From NCBI GenBank assembly GCA_002162875.1, contig MABA01000004.1:248001-312000 (forward strand): a stretch of 64,000 bases of DNA, read 5' to 3'. A model generated the notes under the pieces. It was given only the letters and a program-made list of their open reading frames with translations. It had not been told where the DNA came from and made no database searches. The DNA is from Rhodobacterales bacterium 52_120_T64 (GTDB lineage Bacteria; Pseudomonadota; Alphaproteobacteria; Rhodobacterales; Rhodobacteraceae). The position numbers and the translations under genes were made by a program. The stretch's first letter is position 1; the number at the start of each line of letters is the position of its first letter. Shown one piece after another: positions 36,545 through 48,176 of this stretch.

Positions 36545-37070
36545 CGCAAGACTCTTTCCGATTGAAACGGCGAGGCTTGTAATTTGTCCGTTTGGGTCGA
36601 GTGAGGGGGATGCCCTTGCAGGGCTGATGAATGATCCCTACATCGCCAGGATGATGACTAGTATTCGGTATCCGTTCGGGCAGCAAACGGCGGAAGAGTG
36701 GATTTGCGAACGGCAGTTCCACGGAACCCTCGGGTTTTGTGTCAAAGTGACGTTGAAGGATGGCACGATGATCGGCTTTATTGGCATCGGGGGCGATCCG
36801 GTGGACACGGCTTATGCGTTCGGGCGCGAGTTTTGGGGCAATGGGTATGCAACCGAGGCGATGCGCGGTTTTCTGAGCACAGTTATGCCAGCGTTTGGCT
36901 TGAACGAAATTACGGCCGGGGCGATGTTTGATAATGCGGCCTCACAGAGCGTGTTGAGAAAGTTGGGTTTTGTGAAAACCGGCGAAGATATGCATAAAAC
37001 GTCTGGTCGGGTTGAGGAAGCACCTCTGTTCCTGTATCGCTTGCGCAACGCCAAAATCGGCACCAGTTAG
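36537..37070 (+). CDS. GNAT-family N-acetyltransferase, second copy
   Basis: A 177-residue RimJ/RimL-like acetyltransferase, beginning PIETARLVICPFGSSEGDAL. AYAFGREFWGNGYATEAMRG and FDNAASQSVLRKLGFVKTGE are typical of the cofactor-binding half. The frame opens upstream at 36495, but the ATG at 36537 overlaps the preceding GNAT stop in the manner of coupled genes and aligns with that gene's start, so I chose it. The two proteins are distant paralogues rather than a recent duplication. obgE follows nine bases later. Confidence 0.88.
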   Translation: MDNARLFPIETARLVICPFGSSEGDALAGLMNDPYIARMMTSIRYPFGQQTAEEWICERQFHGTLGFCVKVTLKDGTMIGFIGIGGDPVDTAYAFGREFWGNGYATEAMRGFLSTVMPAFGLNEITAGAMFDNAASQSVLRKLGFVKTGEDMHKTSGRVEEAPLFLYRLRNAKIGTS

Positions 37071-39229
<2,159 letters not shown>

Positions 39230-39235
39230 GGGATT

Positions 39236-40489
39236 ATGGACGTTAAAGAAATCATGGCTGGGATCGGTAAAAAAGCAAAGGCGGCCAGCGCGCAGTTGGC
39301 GTTTGCGACATCGGAAAGTAAAGCAGCCGCGCTGACAGGTGCAGCTGATGCAGTTTGGGCGCGCCGCGCAGAAATTATCGCGGCGAATGCTAAGGATATG
39401 GATTATGGCCGCGAAAAGGGGCTGTCAGGCGCGATGATGGATCGGCTGATGTTAGACGAGTCCCGCATACAGGGCATCATGGATGGTCTGCGCTCGGTTG
39501 CAAAGCTGCCAGATCCTGTGGGTGTCGTGACAGCGGACTGGGATATGCCCTCAGGGCTGAATATTCGGCGTGTCCGCACACCTTTGGGCGTAATCGGGGT
39601 GATTTATGAAAGTCGCCCGAACGTTACAGCCGATGCCGGAGGGTTGTGCTTGAAAGCTGGGAACGCGTCGATTTTGCGCGGCGGATCCGAAAGTTTCCAC
39701 AGCTCCACCGTGATTCATTCTTGTCTTGTTGACGGTTTGGAGGTCGCACGGTTGCCAGCGGATTCCATTCAACTAGTGCCCACACGAGATCGCGCCGCTG
39801 TTAGCGAAATGCTAACGATGACCGACTATATCGACGTGATCGTGCCGCGTGGTGGCAAGGGTTTGGTTGGACTTGTGCAGCGAGAGGCACGGGTGCCCGT
39901 TTTCGCTCATCTTGAAGGCATTGTGCACGTTTACGTCGATGTCGACGCCAATGTTGAAAAAGCACGCGAGGTCATTGTGAACGCCAAGACACGGCGTACA
40001 GGGATTTGCGGTTCTGCAGAGTGTTTGCTGATTGACCGAGCGTTTTTCGATGCGCACGGTGCGCCTTTCGTTGAAGATTTGGTTAACGCTGGTGTCGAAG
40101 TGCGAGTTGGTGACGGTTTGCAGGGCATCGAGGGCACTATTCCAGCCACGGCGGATGATTGGGGGAACGAATACCTAGACATGATCATTGCTGTGACACT
40201 TGTAGACGGCATTGACGGCGCGATTGCGCATATCGGCAAGTACAGCTCCAACCACACGGATGCGATTTTGACAGAAAACGATGCGACGGCTGACCGGTTC
40301 TTCCAACGTGTCGATAGTGCAATCCTTATGCGCAACGCGTCCACCCAGTTCGCCGATGGTGGCGAATTTGGTATGGGTGCTGAAATAGGGATCGCTACCG
40401 GTAAAATGCATGCACGCGGTCCAGTAGGGGCCGAACAATTAACCAGTTTCAAGTATCTGGTGGTTGGCGACGGAACAACGCGCCCCTAA
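39236..40489 (+). CDS. proA: Gamma-glutamyl phosphate reductase ProA
   Basis: A 417-residue NADPH-dependent reductase making glutamate-5-semialdehyde. Visible motifs are [42 protein letters not shown] and the catalytic cysteine in [19 protein letters not shown]. ProA and the upstream ProB build proline, while PutA elsewhere in the window degrades it. A hairpin follows the stop. Confidence 0.97.
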   Translation: MDVKEIMAGIGKKAKAASAQLAFATSESKAAALTGAADAVWARRAEIIAANAKDMDYGREKGLSGAMMDRLMLDESRIQGIMDGLRSVAKLPDPVGVVTADWDMPSGLNIRRVRTPLGVIGVIYESRPNVTADAGGLCLKAGNASILRGGSESFHSSTVIHSCLVDGLEVARLPADSIQLVPTRDRAAVSEMLTMTDYIDVIVPRGGKGLVGLVQREARVPVFAHLEGIVHVYVDVDANVEKAREVIVNAKTRRTGICGSAECLLIDRAFFDAHGAPFVEDLVNAGVEVRVGDGLQGIEGTIPATADDWGNEYLDMIIAVTLVDGIDGAIAHIGKYSSNHTDAILTENDATADRFFQRVDSAILMRNASTQFADGGEFGMGAEIGIATGKMHARGPVGAEQLTSFKYLVVGDGTTRP

Positions 40490-40498
40490 AACAATAAA

Positions 40499-40516
40499 GC
40501 CCGCCGAAAGGCGGGC
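40499..40516 (+). terminator. Hairpin after proA
   Basis: A perfect seven-base GC stem (GCCCGCC with GGCGGGC) with a GAAA loop, nine bases after the proA stop. It has no run of T on the + strand, so termination efficiency is uncertain. It lies between convergent genes. Confidence 0.6.
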
Positions 40517-40540
40517 CGTTGCTCTAATATTAGTGCTTAT

Positions 40541-41110
40541 TTAGCCGCGCCAACTGCGGATGGGTCCACAATCCATGTGAACAAAATTCGAGCGATTGTA
40601 TTTTCCAACGCCACCCGAATTACAGGCCTTACCGGCTGCCGTCATTTGCGATACACTACGAGACGCAAGGCGCACGTCGGCAGCCATACCTCTCATGTGA
40701 TAAGAATTTGATGCAACACCGCCATTGCTTGAACGTAGCATCGCGTTTGTCTGTGGACTGCGATAGCCGGATAGCAATGTATAAGGTTCGGTCGTTTCCA
40801 TCAGTCGATGAGATGCCGCAAGGATGTCGATGTTACGTCGATCATATCCAATAACCTCATCACGGCGCCAATCGCGCATGAAATAGCTGATTTCATTTAG
40901 CGCAGGGGTTATGTATTTCCCTTCGATCCAATAAATCGTGTCAATGGATTCACCGGTACGTTTGTTGTTCATGCTGATCCGCCGCACATCGCCTGCGTTA
41001 CGCAAAAAGCCTGCAGCACTAGCATAAACCGGAGCTGCTGAAATGACTGCGACACCTGCAAACGCGCCCAAAAGCTGCCGCCGGGATGTACCAACATCAT
41101 TAAATTTCAT
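40541..41110 (-). CDS. DUF882/YcbK-family cell-wall protein with Tat signal
   Basis: A 189-residue exported protein. The N-terminus has a twin-arginine signal (SRRQLLGAFAG, then a hydrophobic stretch ending ASA). The peptidase M15-like core retains the zinc-site pattern SYHMRGMAADVRL and NFVHMDCGPIRSW, as in YcbK and related D-Ala-D-Ala carboxypeptidase-like proteins. It probably binds or trims peptidoglycan. It is divergent from an L,D-transpeptidase, and the two are often neighbours in Rhodobacteraceae. Confidence 0.88.
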   Translation of the reverse strand: MKFNDVGTSRRQLLGAFAGVAVISAAPVYASAAGFLRNAGDVRRISMNNKRTGESIDTIYWIEGKYITPALNEISYFMRDWRRDEVIGYDRRNIDILAASHRLMETTEPYTLLSGYRSPQTNAMLRSSNGGVASNSYHMRGMAADVRLASRSVSQMTAAGKACNSGGVGKYNRSNFVHMDCGPIRSWRG

Positions 41111-41425
41111 AGTGGACTGCCTCGTCTCAATTTCTCTTGGACCGTTTGTCGATCTTTTTTATATCTGCTTAACCTAATAAGGTTATGCCACAAAACGACT
41201 CACAGGCCAAGTGGCAGTTTTGTCCCGTTATTTCAGCAAGCAAAAATCCGCGTAGATGACACAACTGTGAACAACATCTGGTTGGTCTCGTTCTGTTCTG
41301 CTGATATGTAACTAATATCCCACAATGGGCGATATTTTGCCGAGAAAGTGGGATTTTTCTCGATACCGTCACGCAGTCCGTGTAGGTAGCGTCGAACCAT
41401 GATTTTTATGTGATTTAGAGGCAAC
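41111..41425. other. Intergenic region between two cell-wall genes
   Basis: About 315 bases holding the divergent promoters of the DUF882 protein and the L,D-transpeptidase. No small gene, hairpin or clear operator was seen. Confidence 0.4.
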
Positions 41426-43084
41426 ATGTATCATTTTAGCAACACCAATATTTTTCGAAATACATTTTTCGCCATTTCTATTGCTGCGTTAAGTGTCACA
41501 GTACCTGTATTCGCACAGGATACGGCCGTAGAAACGGTTGTTGAACTAACATCCGAGGAACGCTTTGCCGCAACATTACAAGGCGTGCTCGCAAAGGGTG
41601 GCCGTGACCTGAAAGATATAGCCGAATTCTACACTGCACGAGACAACCAGCCTATCTGGGCAGATGGCAATTCCAAAACGATGTTGGCTTTGATCACTGC
41701 GATTGAACAAGCGCCAAATCACGGCATGGCTGTGGGGCGGTACAATTTGGCCGAACTTGAGGCGCTTTGGATGTCAGGGAATTCTCCTGAAGATCTGGCC
41801 GCACTCGAAGCAGCAGCGGCGCAGTCTTATGTGTCGTTTGCTAAAGAAATTTCGTCCGGCATCTTGGACCCGAGATCGATTCACGAGGAAATGAACGCCA
41901 CGCGATATGTACCGGAAACCGGCGATGTCTTGGCTGATATTTCCAGTGCTGAAAATAAGTCTGAGCATTATCAGTCACTGCCGCCGTCAAATGTCGAGTA
42001 TACGCGACTGCTGGATCTGAAAAAAGACTTGGAAGCGTTGATTTCGTCTGAAGGTTGGGGGCCGCTTGTTCCGACTGGTCGAACGTTGCGACCCGGCAAC
42101 ACGAGTGACCGTGTCGCGTCTCTGCGTGTCCGTCTGAACCAACGTGGTTATACTTTAGACGATTTGACGTCACATATTGTCGATGAAGCGGTGGTGGGCG
42201 CTGTAAAACAATTCCAGACCGATTTCGGACTGAATGCTGACGGGCTTGTTGGGCCTCAAACATTGTCGTCAATCAACGCGCAACCAGATGGTCGCCTAAA
42301 ACAGGTTATCGTCAATCTGGAACGTGCGCGCTGGATGAATTATGATTTGGGTGCGCGCCACATCTATGTGAATATCCCAGATTTCACGGCTTCGGTCATG
42401 GATTACGATGTGGCTACACTTAGTTTTCGGGTAGTGGTTGGAACCGGCAAAAATCAGACGGCCGAGTTCTCGGATTCAATGACACATATGATAGCGAACC
42501 CGAAATGGAACGTGCCTTACAGCATTGCTTCGGAAGAATATTTGCCAAAACTTCGTGCCGATCCAACAATTTTGGGACGTGAAAATATCCTGATGTCGGT
42601 GCGGGGCTCGGGGCAATTAGTTGATCCGTCGGCAATCGATTTTTCGTATTTCGATGAAGATAATTTTCCGTTTTTCCTTCAACAGCAATCCGGTGGTGGA
42701 AATGCGTTGGGACGTGTGAAGTTTATGTTCCCGAACCGGTTCAACATCTACCTACATGATACACCGTCGAAAAGCTTGTTCTCGAGAGACGCGCGGGCGT
42801 TTAGCCACGGTTGTGTGCGTGTGCAAAAACCAATGGAATTCGCGTATGCGCTGCTATCATTGCAGGAAGATAATCCCGAGACTACGTTTAACCGTGCTTT
42901 GAATTCCGGCGAGGAAACGCAAATCAATCTTGCTAAGCCTGTTCCTGTTCACATCGTTTATCGCACCGTCTGGATTGATAGTGCTGGTGATGTTCAGTAT
43001 CGCCACGATGTCTACAGCCGCGATAGTATGGTGTTTGATGCTTTGGTGAATGCTGGGGTTACATTGCCCGCCCTTGATAGCTAA
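41426..43084 (+). CDS. YcbB-type L,D-transpeptidase
   Basis: A 552-residue periplasmic enzyme that cross-links peptidoglycan between diaminopimelate residues. It has a signal peptide ending VPVFA, a peptidoglycan-binding domain near residues 220-290 (VASLRVRLNQRGYTLDD, VGAVKQFQTDFGLNADGLVG), and the YkuD domain with the catalytic cysteine in FSHGCVRVQKPMEFA near residue 470. Length and domain order match the YcbB class. It is divergent from a DUF882 protein; lpxD follows 48 bases later. Confidence 0.93.
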   Translation: MYHFSNTNIFRNTFFAISIAALSVTVPVFAQDTAVETVVELTSEERFAATLQGVLAKGGRDLKDIAEFYTARDNQPIWADGNSKTMLALITAIEQAPNHGMAVGRYNLAELEALWMSGNSPEDLAALEAAAAQSYVSFAKEISSGILDPRSIHEEMNATRYVPETGDVLADISSAENKSEHYQSLPPSNVEYTRLLDLKKDLEALISSEGWGPLVPTGRTLRPGNTSDRVASLRVRLNQRGYTLDDLTSHIVDEAVVGAVKQFQTDFGLNADGLVGPQTLSSINAQPDGRLKQVIVNLERARWMNYDLGARHIYVNIPDFTASVMDYDVATLSFRVVVGTGKNQTAEFSDSMTHMIANPKWNVPYSIASEEYLPKLRADPTILGRENILMSVRGSGQLVDPSAIDFSYFDEDNFPFFLQQQSGGGNALGRVKFMFPNRFNIYLHDTPSKSLFSRDARAFSHGCVRVQKPMEFAYALLSLQEDNPETTFNRALNSGEETQINLAKPVPVHIVYRTVWIDSAGDVQYRHDVYSRDSMVFDALVNAGVTLPALDS

Positions 43085-43132
43085 AAGTGAGTCAAGCGGT
43101 CGGATTGACCGATTGATCCACTCGGAGGCTCT

Positions 43133-44221
43133 ATGCAGATTACCGTAGCAGAACTGGCGCAAGCGTTAGGGGCGAAGGCCGTTGGCGATGTGGATCATAT
43201 CGTGTCCGGTCCATGCGAGCCAACTGTTGCCGTTGATGGGCTAATAGCATTGGCAATGGATGAATCCTATGCCGAGGCATTACAGCAGAGCAATGCGAGC
43301 GCCGCCATTTTGTGGCAGGGTGCAGACTGGCAAGGATTGGGTCTTAGGGCCGCGATCTTTGTACCGCGCCCTCGGTATGCCCTGTCAGGGATCACAACAG
43401 TATTTGACATCGAACCAGAGATTCCCAAAGGCATCCACCCGAGCGCAATTGTAGACGCGTCCGCGATTATCGGTAAGAACCCATCTGTCGGTCCATTTGT
43501 CGTTATAGGCAAAGGAGCGAGGATCGGGGCGAACGCGCGAATTTTGGCACATGCGAGTATCGCCGAGAACGCCCAGATTGGGGCGAATGCTTTGATCTTT
43601 GAAGGGGTTCGTATACGGGCGCGGGTGGTGATCGGTAATGATTTCATTTGCCAGCCCAATGCTGTGATCGGCGGGGACGGATTTTCTTTTGTTACGCCCG
43701 AAGCTGGAGCGATTGAAGAAGCGCGTAGCATGTCGCAAGAATTAACCGGTGGCACCGACGAATATGCGCGGATCAATTCACTTGGGACCGTAGTAATCGG
43801 GGATCGAGTTGAGGTCGGCGCGAACACAACAATAGATCGCGGTACAATTTCAAATACGGTGATCGGGACAGGCACGAAAATTGATAACCTCGTGCAGGTT
43901 GGGCATAATGTCAAAGTTGGCAAACATTGTCTGTTGTGTGGCATGGCCGGAATTGCAGGCAGTGCGGTTTTACATGATCGTGTTATTCTTGGTGGAAACG
44001 CAGGGGTTATGGATCATGTGATCGTCGGCGCAAATTCGATCGCGACGGGCAAAGCTGCTATTTTGTCGAACGTGCCGCCAAATCGGGTGATGATGGGTAA
44101 TCCGGCGGTTCCCATGAAGGCCAGCATCGAAAGCTACAAAGCGCTGCGCCGATTGCCGCGCTTGGCACGAAAACTCGCCGAGTTGCAAAAACAGGTTTCA
44201 AAACTGGATACGACCAAGTAG
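43133..44221 (+). CDS. lpxD: UDP-3-O-acylglucosamine N-acyltransferase LpxD
   Basis: A 362-residue lipid A enzyme adding the second hydroxyacyl chain from acyl-ACP. The C-terminal two thirds are hexapeptide repeats of the left-handed beta helix (IGKNPSVGPFVVIGKGARIG, IGDRVEVGANTTIDRGTISN), and the catalytic histidine region is VQVGHNVKVGKHCLLCGMAG. The C-terminal LARKLAELQKQVSKL helix is typical. It is not in the usual bamA-fabZ-lpxA cluster but begins a unit with an ACP and a ketosynthase. Confidence 0.93.
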   Translation: MQITVAELAQALGAKAVGDVDHIVSGPCEPTVAVDGLIALAMDESYAEALQQSNASAAILWQGADWQGLGLRAAIFVPRPRYALSGITTVFDIEPEIPKGIHPSAIVDASAIIGKNPSVGPFVVIGKGARIGANARILAHASIAENAQIGANALIFEGVRIRARVVIGNDFICQPNAVIGGDGFSFVTPEAGAIEEARSMSQELTGGTDEYARINSLGTVVIGDRVEVGANTTIDRGTISNTVIGTGTKIDNLVQVGHNVKVGKHCLLCGMAGIAGSAVLHDRVILGGNAGVMDHVIVGANSIATGKAAILSNVPPNRVMMGNPAVPMKASIESYKALRRLPRLARKLAELQKQVSKLDTTK

Positions 44222-44252
44222 ACGAATACGTAGATCATAAGGGGAAAATCCG

Positions 44253-44519
44253 ATGGCACAGAGTGTGCAGACTAGGGTTATTGCAATATTGGCTGAACAA
44301 GCTCTTATGAACGTGTCCGAGGTGAATCTGGAAGCAACGCTTGAAGAACTTGGGATCGACTCCCTTGGTTTGGTCGAGGCGGTGTTTGCGATTGAGGAAA
44401 CTTTTGACGTACAAGTGCCATTCAATGCGAATGATCCTTCGGATTCCAAATTTGATATTTCCAATGTGCAATCTATGATCAAGGCCGTCGACGGTCTCGT
44501 TGCGGCGGCTGGCAATTAA
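44253..44519 (+). CDS. Specialised acyl carrier protein
   Basis: An 88-residue acyl carrier protein. The phosphopantetheine serine lies in ELGIDSLGLVEAVFAIEETF near residue 37. It is slightly longer than AcpP, and FNANDPSDSKFDISNVQSMI differs clearly from housekeeping ACPs. An AAGGGG site precedes the ATG. Set between lpxD and a ketosynthase, it may carry an unusual acyl chain for a surface lipid, in the way AcpXL does in rhizobia. That role is inferred from context. Confidence 0.87.
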   Translation: MAQSVQTRVIAILAEQALMNVSEVNLEATLEELGIDSLGLVEAVFAIEETFDVQVPFNANDPSDSKFDISNVQSMIKAVDGLVAAAGN

Positions 44520-44524
44520 GCCTC

Positions 44525-45733
44525 ATGAAGCGCGTTGTCATCACCGGCCAAGGCGCCATTAGTTCACTAGGTATGAGTGCAACCGCCACGATGGAAGGCA
44601 TGCGCGAGGGCCGCCTGGGTATTTCGGACTTGGTGATACAAGACGTTGAGCGGCTGTCAGTCAAGATAGGTGGGCAGGTTCACGGCTATGAGGGAGCGGA
44701 CTACTTCAGCCGTCAGGAGCTGGTGCTTTACGATAAGTTTACACAATTTGCGCTGCTCTCGGCCAAAGAGGCGATGGAGCAGAGCGGATTAGAGATAGAC
44801 GAGCGTCTGTCGCTGCGTTCCGGCGTTATTCTGGGAACAGCTGGCGGTGGGTTGCATACACAAGACGAAAATTATCGAAACGTTTACGAGGCTGGCAAAA
44901 ACCGTGTGCATCCGTTCGTCGTGCCGCGTCTGATGAATAATGCAGCCGCTAGCCATGTATCCATGACGCACCGCATGCAAGGGCCGACTTACACGGTGGC
45001 CACAGCTTGCGCTTCATCGAACCATGCGATGGGACAGGCATTCCAAATGATCCGCTCGGGTGCGACTGATGTCATGTTGACGGGTGGAAGTGAAAGCATG
45101 CTGGTATTTGGCGGGATCAAGGCCTGGGAAGGCCTACGCGTTATGTCCAAGGATGCATGCCGACCATTTTCGGCTACCCGAAACGGCATGGTTCAGGGCG
45201 AAGGGGCCGCAGTTTTCGTATTCGAGGAATATGAACATGCCAAAAGGCGTGGCGCAGAAATTTTGGCGGAAGTTATCGGTTTTGCCATGACATCGGACGC
45301 TTCCGATATCGTGACGCCAAATAAAAACGGAGCTGCGCGGGCAATAAAGGGGGCGCTGCTGGATGCTGGCCTAAATGGCGACGAAGTTGGGTACATCAAT
45401 GCGCACGGAACGGGTACCACAGCGAATGACAAAACAGAGTGTGCTGCTGTGCGCGAAGTTTTCAGGGCGCATGCGGACGAGCTGATGATGTCTTCCACCA
45501 AATCCATGCACGGTCATCTGATCGGTGGCACGGGTGCTGTGGAATTACTGGCCTGCGTGATGGCGCTTCGTGACGGGGTGATCGCACCTACAATCAGTTA
45601 CGAACAACCCGATCCCGCCTGCGATCTGGACATAGTTCCGAACATTGCCCGAGATGCGAAAGTTAACGTTACGTTAAGCAACGCATTTGCCTTCGGTGGT
45701 TTGAACGCAGTATTGGCACTGCGTTCAATTTAG
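44525..45733 (+). CDS. Beta-ketoacyl-ACP synthase (KAS II/FabF-like)
   Basis: A 402-residue condensing enzyme. The Cys-His-His triad is complete: VATACASSNHAMG near residue 163, NAHGTGTTANDKTE near residue 298 and KSMHGHLIGGTGAVE near residue 335. It elongates an acyl chain bound to the adjacent ACP, whose stop lies five bases upstream. It differs from housekeeping FabF and its pairing with a private ACP suggests a dedicated lipid. It converges with an IalB-like gene, with one base between the stops. Confidence 0.9.
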   Translation: MKRVVITGQGAISSLGMSATATMEGMREGRLGISDLVIQDVERLSVKIGGQVHGYEGADYFSRQELVLYDKFTQFALLSAKEAMEQSGLEIDERLSLRSGVILGTAGGGLHTQDENYRNVYEAGKNRVHPFVVPRLMNNAAASHVSMTHRMQGPTYTVATACASSNHAMGQAFQMIRSGATDVMLTGGSESMLVFGGIKAWEGLRVMSKDACRPFSATRNGMVQGEGAAVFVFEEYEHAKRRGAEILAEVIGFAMTSDASDIVTPNKNGAARAIKGALLDAGLNGDEVGYINAHGTGTTANDKTECAAVREVFRAHADELMMSSTKSMHGHLIGGTGAVELLACVMALRDGVIAPTISYEQPDPACDLDIVPNIARDAKVNVTLSNAFAFGGLNAVLALRSI

Positions 45734-45734
45734 C

Positions 45735-46283
45735 TTACTGTGAACGGTTTTCTAAAGCATCGAACGCTGAAGTAAACCCGTTCAAAGACGCAGTGACAGG
45801 GATACCTACTTGTGCATTTCCAATTGAGTAGAGCGTGATGTTCACGTCAGATCCAGTTTTCATGTCAGCAATCAAAAGGTCCGTCAATCCGAAGCGCGAG
45901 AAACAGCCAGGGCGTGTACACCAGCTGAACGGATACTGAACCGGGGATGCATCATCCACAGCAAAGATTACACCGCGTGTCAGCAATGTGCCCAGCGGAG
46001 CAACAATGGTTGCGCCTGCGACGGCCTCGCTACCTAGAGGTAATTTAATAATGCTGAATTCTGCAACAGGTGTGCCTTGGTCGTTCAACATCAGTTGATA
46101 TAAAAAGCAGGCATCTGTTGCCGTCGTGCAGCGAATTTCCCAGTCACCATGGGTTTCACGTACAATTTCCTGCGGTTGTTCTTCGGCAGCTGCGGCACCG
46201 GCGACAGGATAGTTGTCGGCGCTTTGTGCATGGGCAGAAAATCCTGCGAGGACAAATATTGCGGCTAATTTGAGTATACGCAT
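45735..46283 (-). CDS. Invasion-associated locus B (IalB)-family protein
   Basis: A 182-residue exported protein with a signal peptide ending FSAHA. The IalB domain is recognised from THGDWEIRCTTATDACFLYQ, VAGATIVAPLGTLLTRGVIF and YPFSWCTRPGCFSRFG, with four cysteines able to form two disulfides. In Bartonella IalB affects host-cell entry, but the family is widespread in free-living alphaproteobacteria and its role is unknown there. It converges with the ketosynthase gene. Confidence 0.9.
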   Translation of the reverse strand: MRILKLAAIFVLAGFSAHAQSADNYPVAGAAAAEEQPQEIVRETHGDWEIRCTTATDACFLYQLMLNDQGTPVAEFSIIKLPLGSEAVAGATIVAPLGTLLTRGVIFAVDDASPVQYPFSWCTRPGCFSRFGLTDLLIADMKTGSDVNITLYSIGNAQVGIPVTASLNGFTSAFDALENRSQ

Positions 46284-46415
46284 ACGGCCAGTTATTCCTT
46301 TTATTGCTCGAATTTATTATTGAATTATAGGTGTCAGGAACTGCGTTGCAAGTCAACTAATGCACGAATATGATCGGCAATAAACTGCGCGTCCGGTTAA
46401 GTAAATGTTTGATAA

Positions 46416-46490
46416 TGGCTCCGGCGGTAGGGGTCGAACCTACGACAAATTGATTAACAGTCAACTGCTCTACCACTGAGCTACGCCGGA
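46416..46490 (-). tRNA. tRNA-Asn (anticodon GTT)
   Basis: A 75-nucleotide tRNA on the minus strand. The acceptor TCCGGCG pairs with CGCCGGA, the D arm reads GCTCAGTGGTAGAGC, the anticodon loop is CTGTTAA, the T loop is GGTTCGAACC, and CCA is encoded at the 3' end. It reads AAC and AAU codons. Confidence 0.97.
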
Positions 46491-46671
46491 ACAGGCTACG
46501 CTTGCGCGTCGGTGAGGGCCGTATAGCAAAGCGGATTGGGGGCGGCAAGTGAAATAATAGCCAAAAATATGCTTTCTGAAAGATAATCAATTTTCTGTTT
46601 TTACAATCTAAGGATTATCGTTTTACATGGTGCAAAGCTCGTGTATTTTCCCCATAACAGGAGGCCAGCTT

Positions 46672-47466
46672 ATGCAATTAGCGACGATAAACGACATAAA
46701 GGTACACTACAACGTGGAGGGGCCTGAAGATGGCTTCCCAATCGTGTTTTCCAATTCTCTTGGTACCGACTTTAGGGTGTGGGATGCACTATTGATGCAT
46801 TTGCCGCAAAGTTTGCGTTTCATACGTTACGATATGCGCGGTCATGGCCTGAGTGAAGTGCCTAAAGCGCCGTATTTTATGGGGGATTTGGTGCAGGATG
46901 CAGCAGCGCTGATGGATTTTTTGGGTATAAATAATGCGCTGTTTGTCGGCCTTTCTATTGGTGGAGTGATCGCGCAGGGGCTTGCTGCAGAACGACCTGA
47001 TTTGGTGCGTGCAATGGTTTTGTCTGACACAGCGGCCAAAATCGGTACTGAACAAATTTGGGCGGATCGAGTGGATGCTGTTCGCAAAGGTGGAATCGCC
47101 GCATTGGCGGAGCCAACGCTGCAACGTTGGTTTTCCAAAGCGTTCCATACGGATAAGCAGGACGAACTGGCGGGATGGCGGCACATGTTAACCCGCACCC
47201 CGGTCGAGGGATACATAGGGTGCTCGCAAGCGGTTGCCGAGACGGACCTTTATGTCAGCACGTCGGGCTTAACGTTGCCCACACTGGCACTCGTCGGTTC
47301 GGAGGATGGATCAACCCCGCCAGATATGGTGCGCGAAACGGCGGAATTGATCGCTGGATGTAAGTTTAAAGTCATTCGAAAAGCCGGGCATTTGCCTTGT
47401 GTGGAACAGCCGTTAGAGATGGCAACATTGATCACTGCGTTTATGAAGGACAACGATCTTGGCTGA
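46672..47466 (+). CDS. pcaD: 3-oxoadipate enol-lactonase-like hydrolase PcaD
   Basis: A 264-residue alpha/beta hydrolase. The nucleophile serine lies in FVGLSIGGVIAQGLA, the acid in ALVGSEDGSTPPDM and the histidine in RKAGHLPCVEQP; the family pattern FSNSLGTDFRVWDALL matches enol-lactonases of the beta-ketoadipate pathway. The frame opens at 46627, but an AGGAGG site precedes the ATG at 46672, which I prefer. It heads a compact operon with three further genes. pcaC, pcaH and pcaG are not present nearby, so the pathway step is inferred from the family. Confidence 0.87.
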   Translation: MQLATINDIKVHYNVEGPEDGFPIVFSNSLGTDFRVWDALLMHLPQSLRFIRYDMRGHGLSEVPKAPYFMGDLVQDAAALMDFLGINNALFVGLSIGGVIAQGLAAERPDLVRAMVLSDTAAKIGTEQIWADRVDAVRKGGIAALAEPTLQRWFSKAFHTDKQDELAGWRHMLTRTPVEGYIGCSQAVAETDLYVSTSGLTLPTLALVGSEDGSTPPDMVRETAELIAGCKFKVIRKAGHLPCVEQPLEMATLITAFMKDNDLG

Positions 47467-48175
47467 TGATGTTCGCTACATTCTAGTGCACGGCTCTTGT
47501 CATGGCGCATGGTGTTGGCGAGATGTGTTACCACTGCTCGAAAATGCCGTGGCGATTGATTTGCCGAGTCACGGCGAAGATACGACACAGATTCTCGACG
47601 TAACGCTAGATCTGTATGTTGAAGCTGTGATTGCAGAGATTATAAAATACTCCAAACCTATTGTTCTTGTGGGACATTCGGCTGCTGGCGTTACTATTGC
47701 GTCGGTCGCGGAGCGTATTCCAGAAAGAATTTCACGCCTGATTTACCTGTGTGCATACGCGCCATGTGATGGAGATGCGTTGCATTCTATGCGAAAACGG
47801 GCGAAGCGGCAGTTGGTCTTACCAGCCGTTTTGCGTTCGGATGACGGTTTAAGTTATACTGTGGATGCGGCGAAAGCTGCAGGGATATTCTATCATGACT
47901 GTTCCGCTGAAAGTGTTGAATATGCGTTGACGAAACTGGGTCCACAGCCAACTTTACCGCAAGAAACACCTGTCAAACTTGGTGCGAATTATGAAACGGT
48001 ACCACGGAGCTTTATTCTAGGCGAAGACGACCACACAATCCCGCCTGAGGAACAAGAAAACATGGTTGCGGACTGGCCCGCAGCAGACGTGCATCGCATG
48101 AACTGCGGGCATTCACCATTTTTTAGCCGGCCCGATGCATTGGCGAGACTTATTGAATATATAGTAGGGGAGTAA
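47459..48175 (+). CDS. Alpha/beta hydrolase (methylesterase / hydroxynitrile-lyase-like)
   Basis: A 238-residue hydrolase of the group resembling plant methylesterases. The pattern YILVHGSCHGAWCWRDVLPL at the start, the nucleophile in VLVGHSAAGVTIASVAERIP near residue 75 and the C-terminal histidine in RMNCGHSPFFSRPDAL are present; the acid is in ILGEDDHTIPPEEQ. The start is TTG with AAGGA eight bases upstream, overlapping the pcaD stop by eight bases. It may open an ester or lactone in the same pathway. Confidence 0.85.
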   Translation: MADDVRYILVHGSCHGAWCWRDVLPLLENAVAIDLPSHGEDTTQILDVTLDLYVEAVIAEIIKYSKPIVLVGHSAAGVTIASVAERIPERISRLIYLCAYAPCDGDALHSMRKRAKRQLVLPAVLRSDDGLSYTVDAAKAAGIFYHDCSAESVEYALTKLGPQPTLPQETPVKLGANYETVPRSFILGEDDHTIPPEEQENMVADWPAADVHRMNCGHSPFFSRPDALARLIEYIVGE

Positions 48176-48176
48176 C

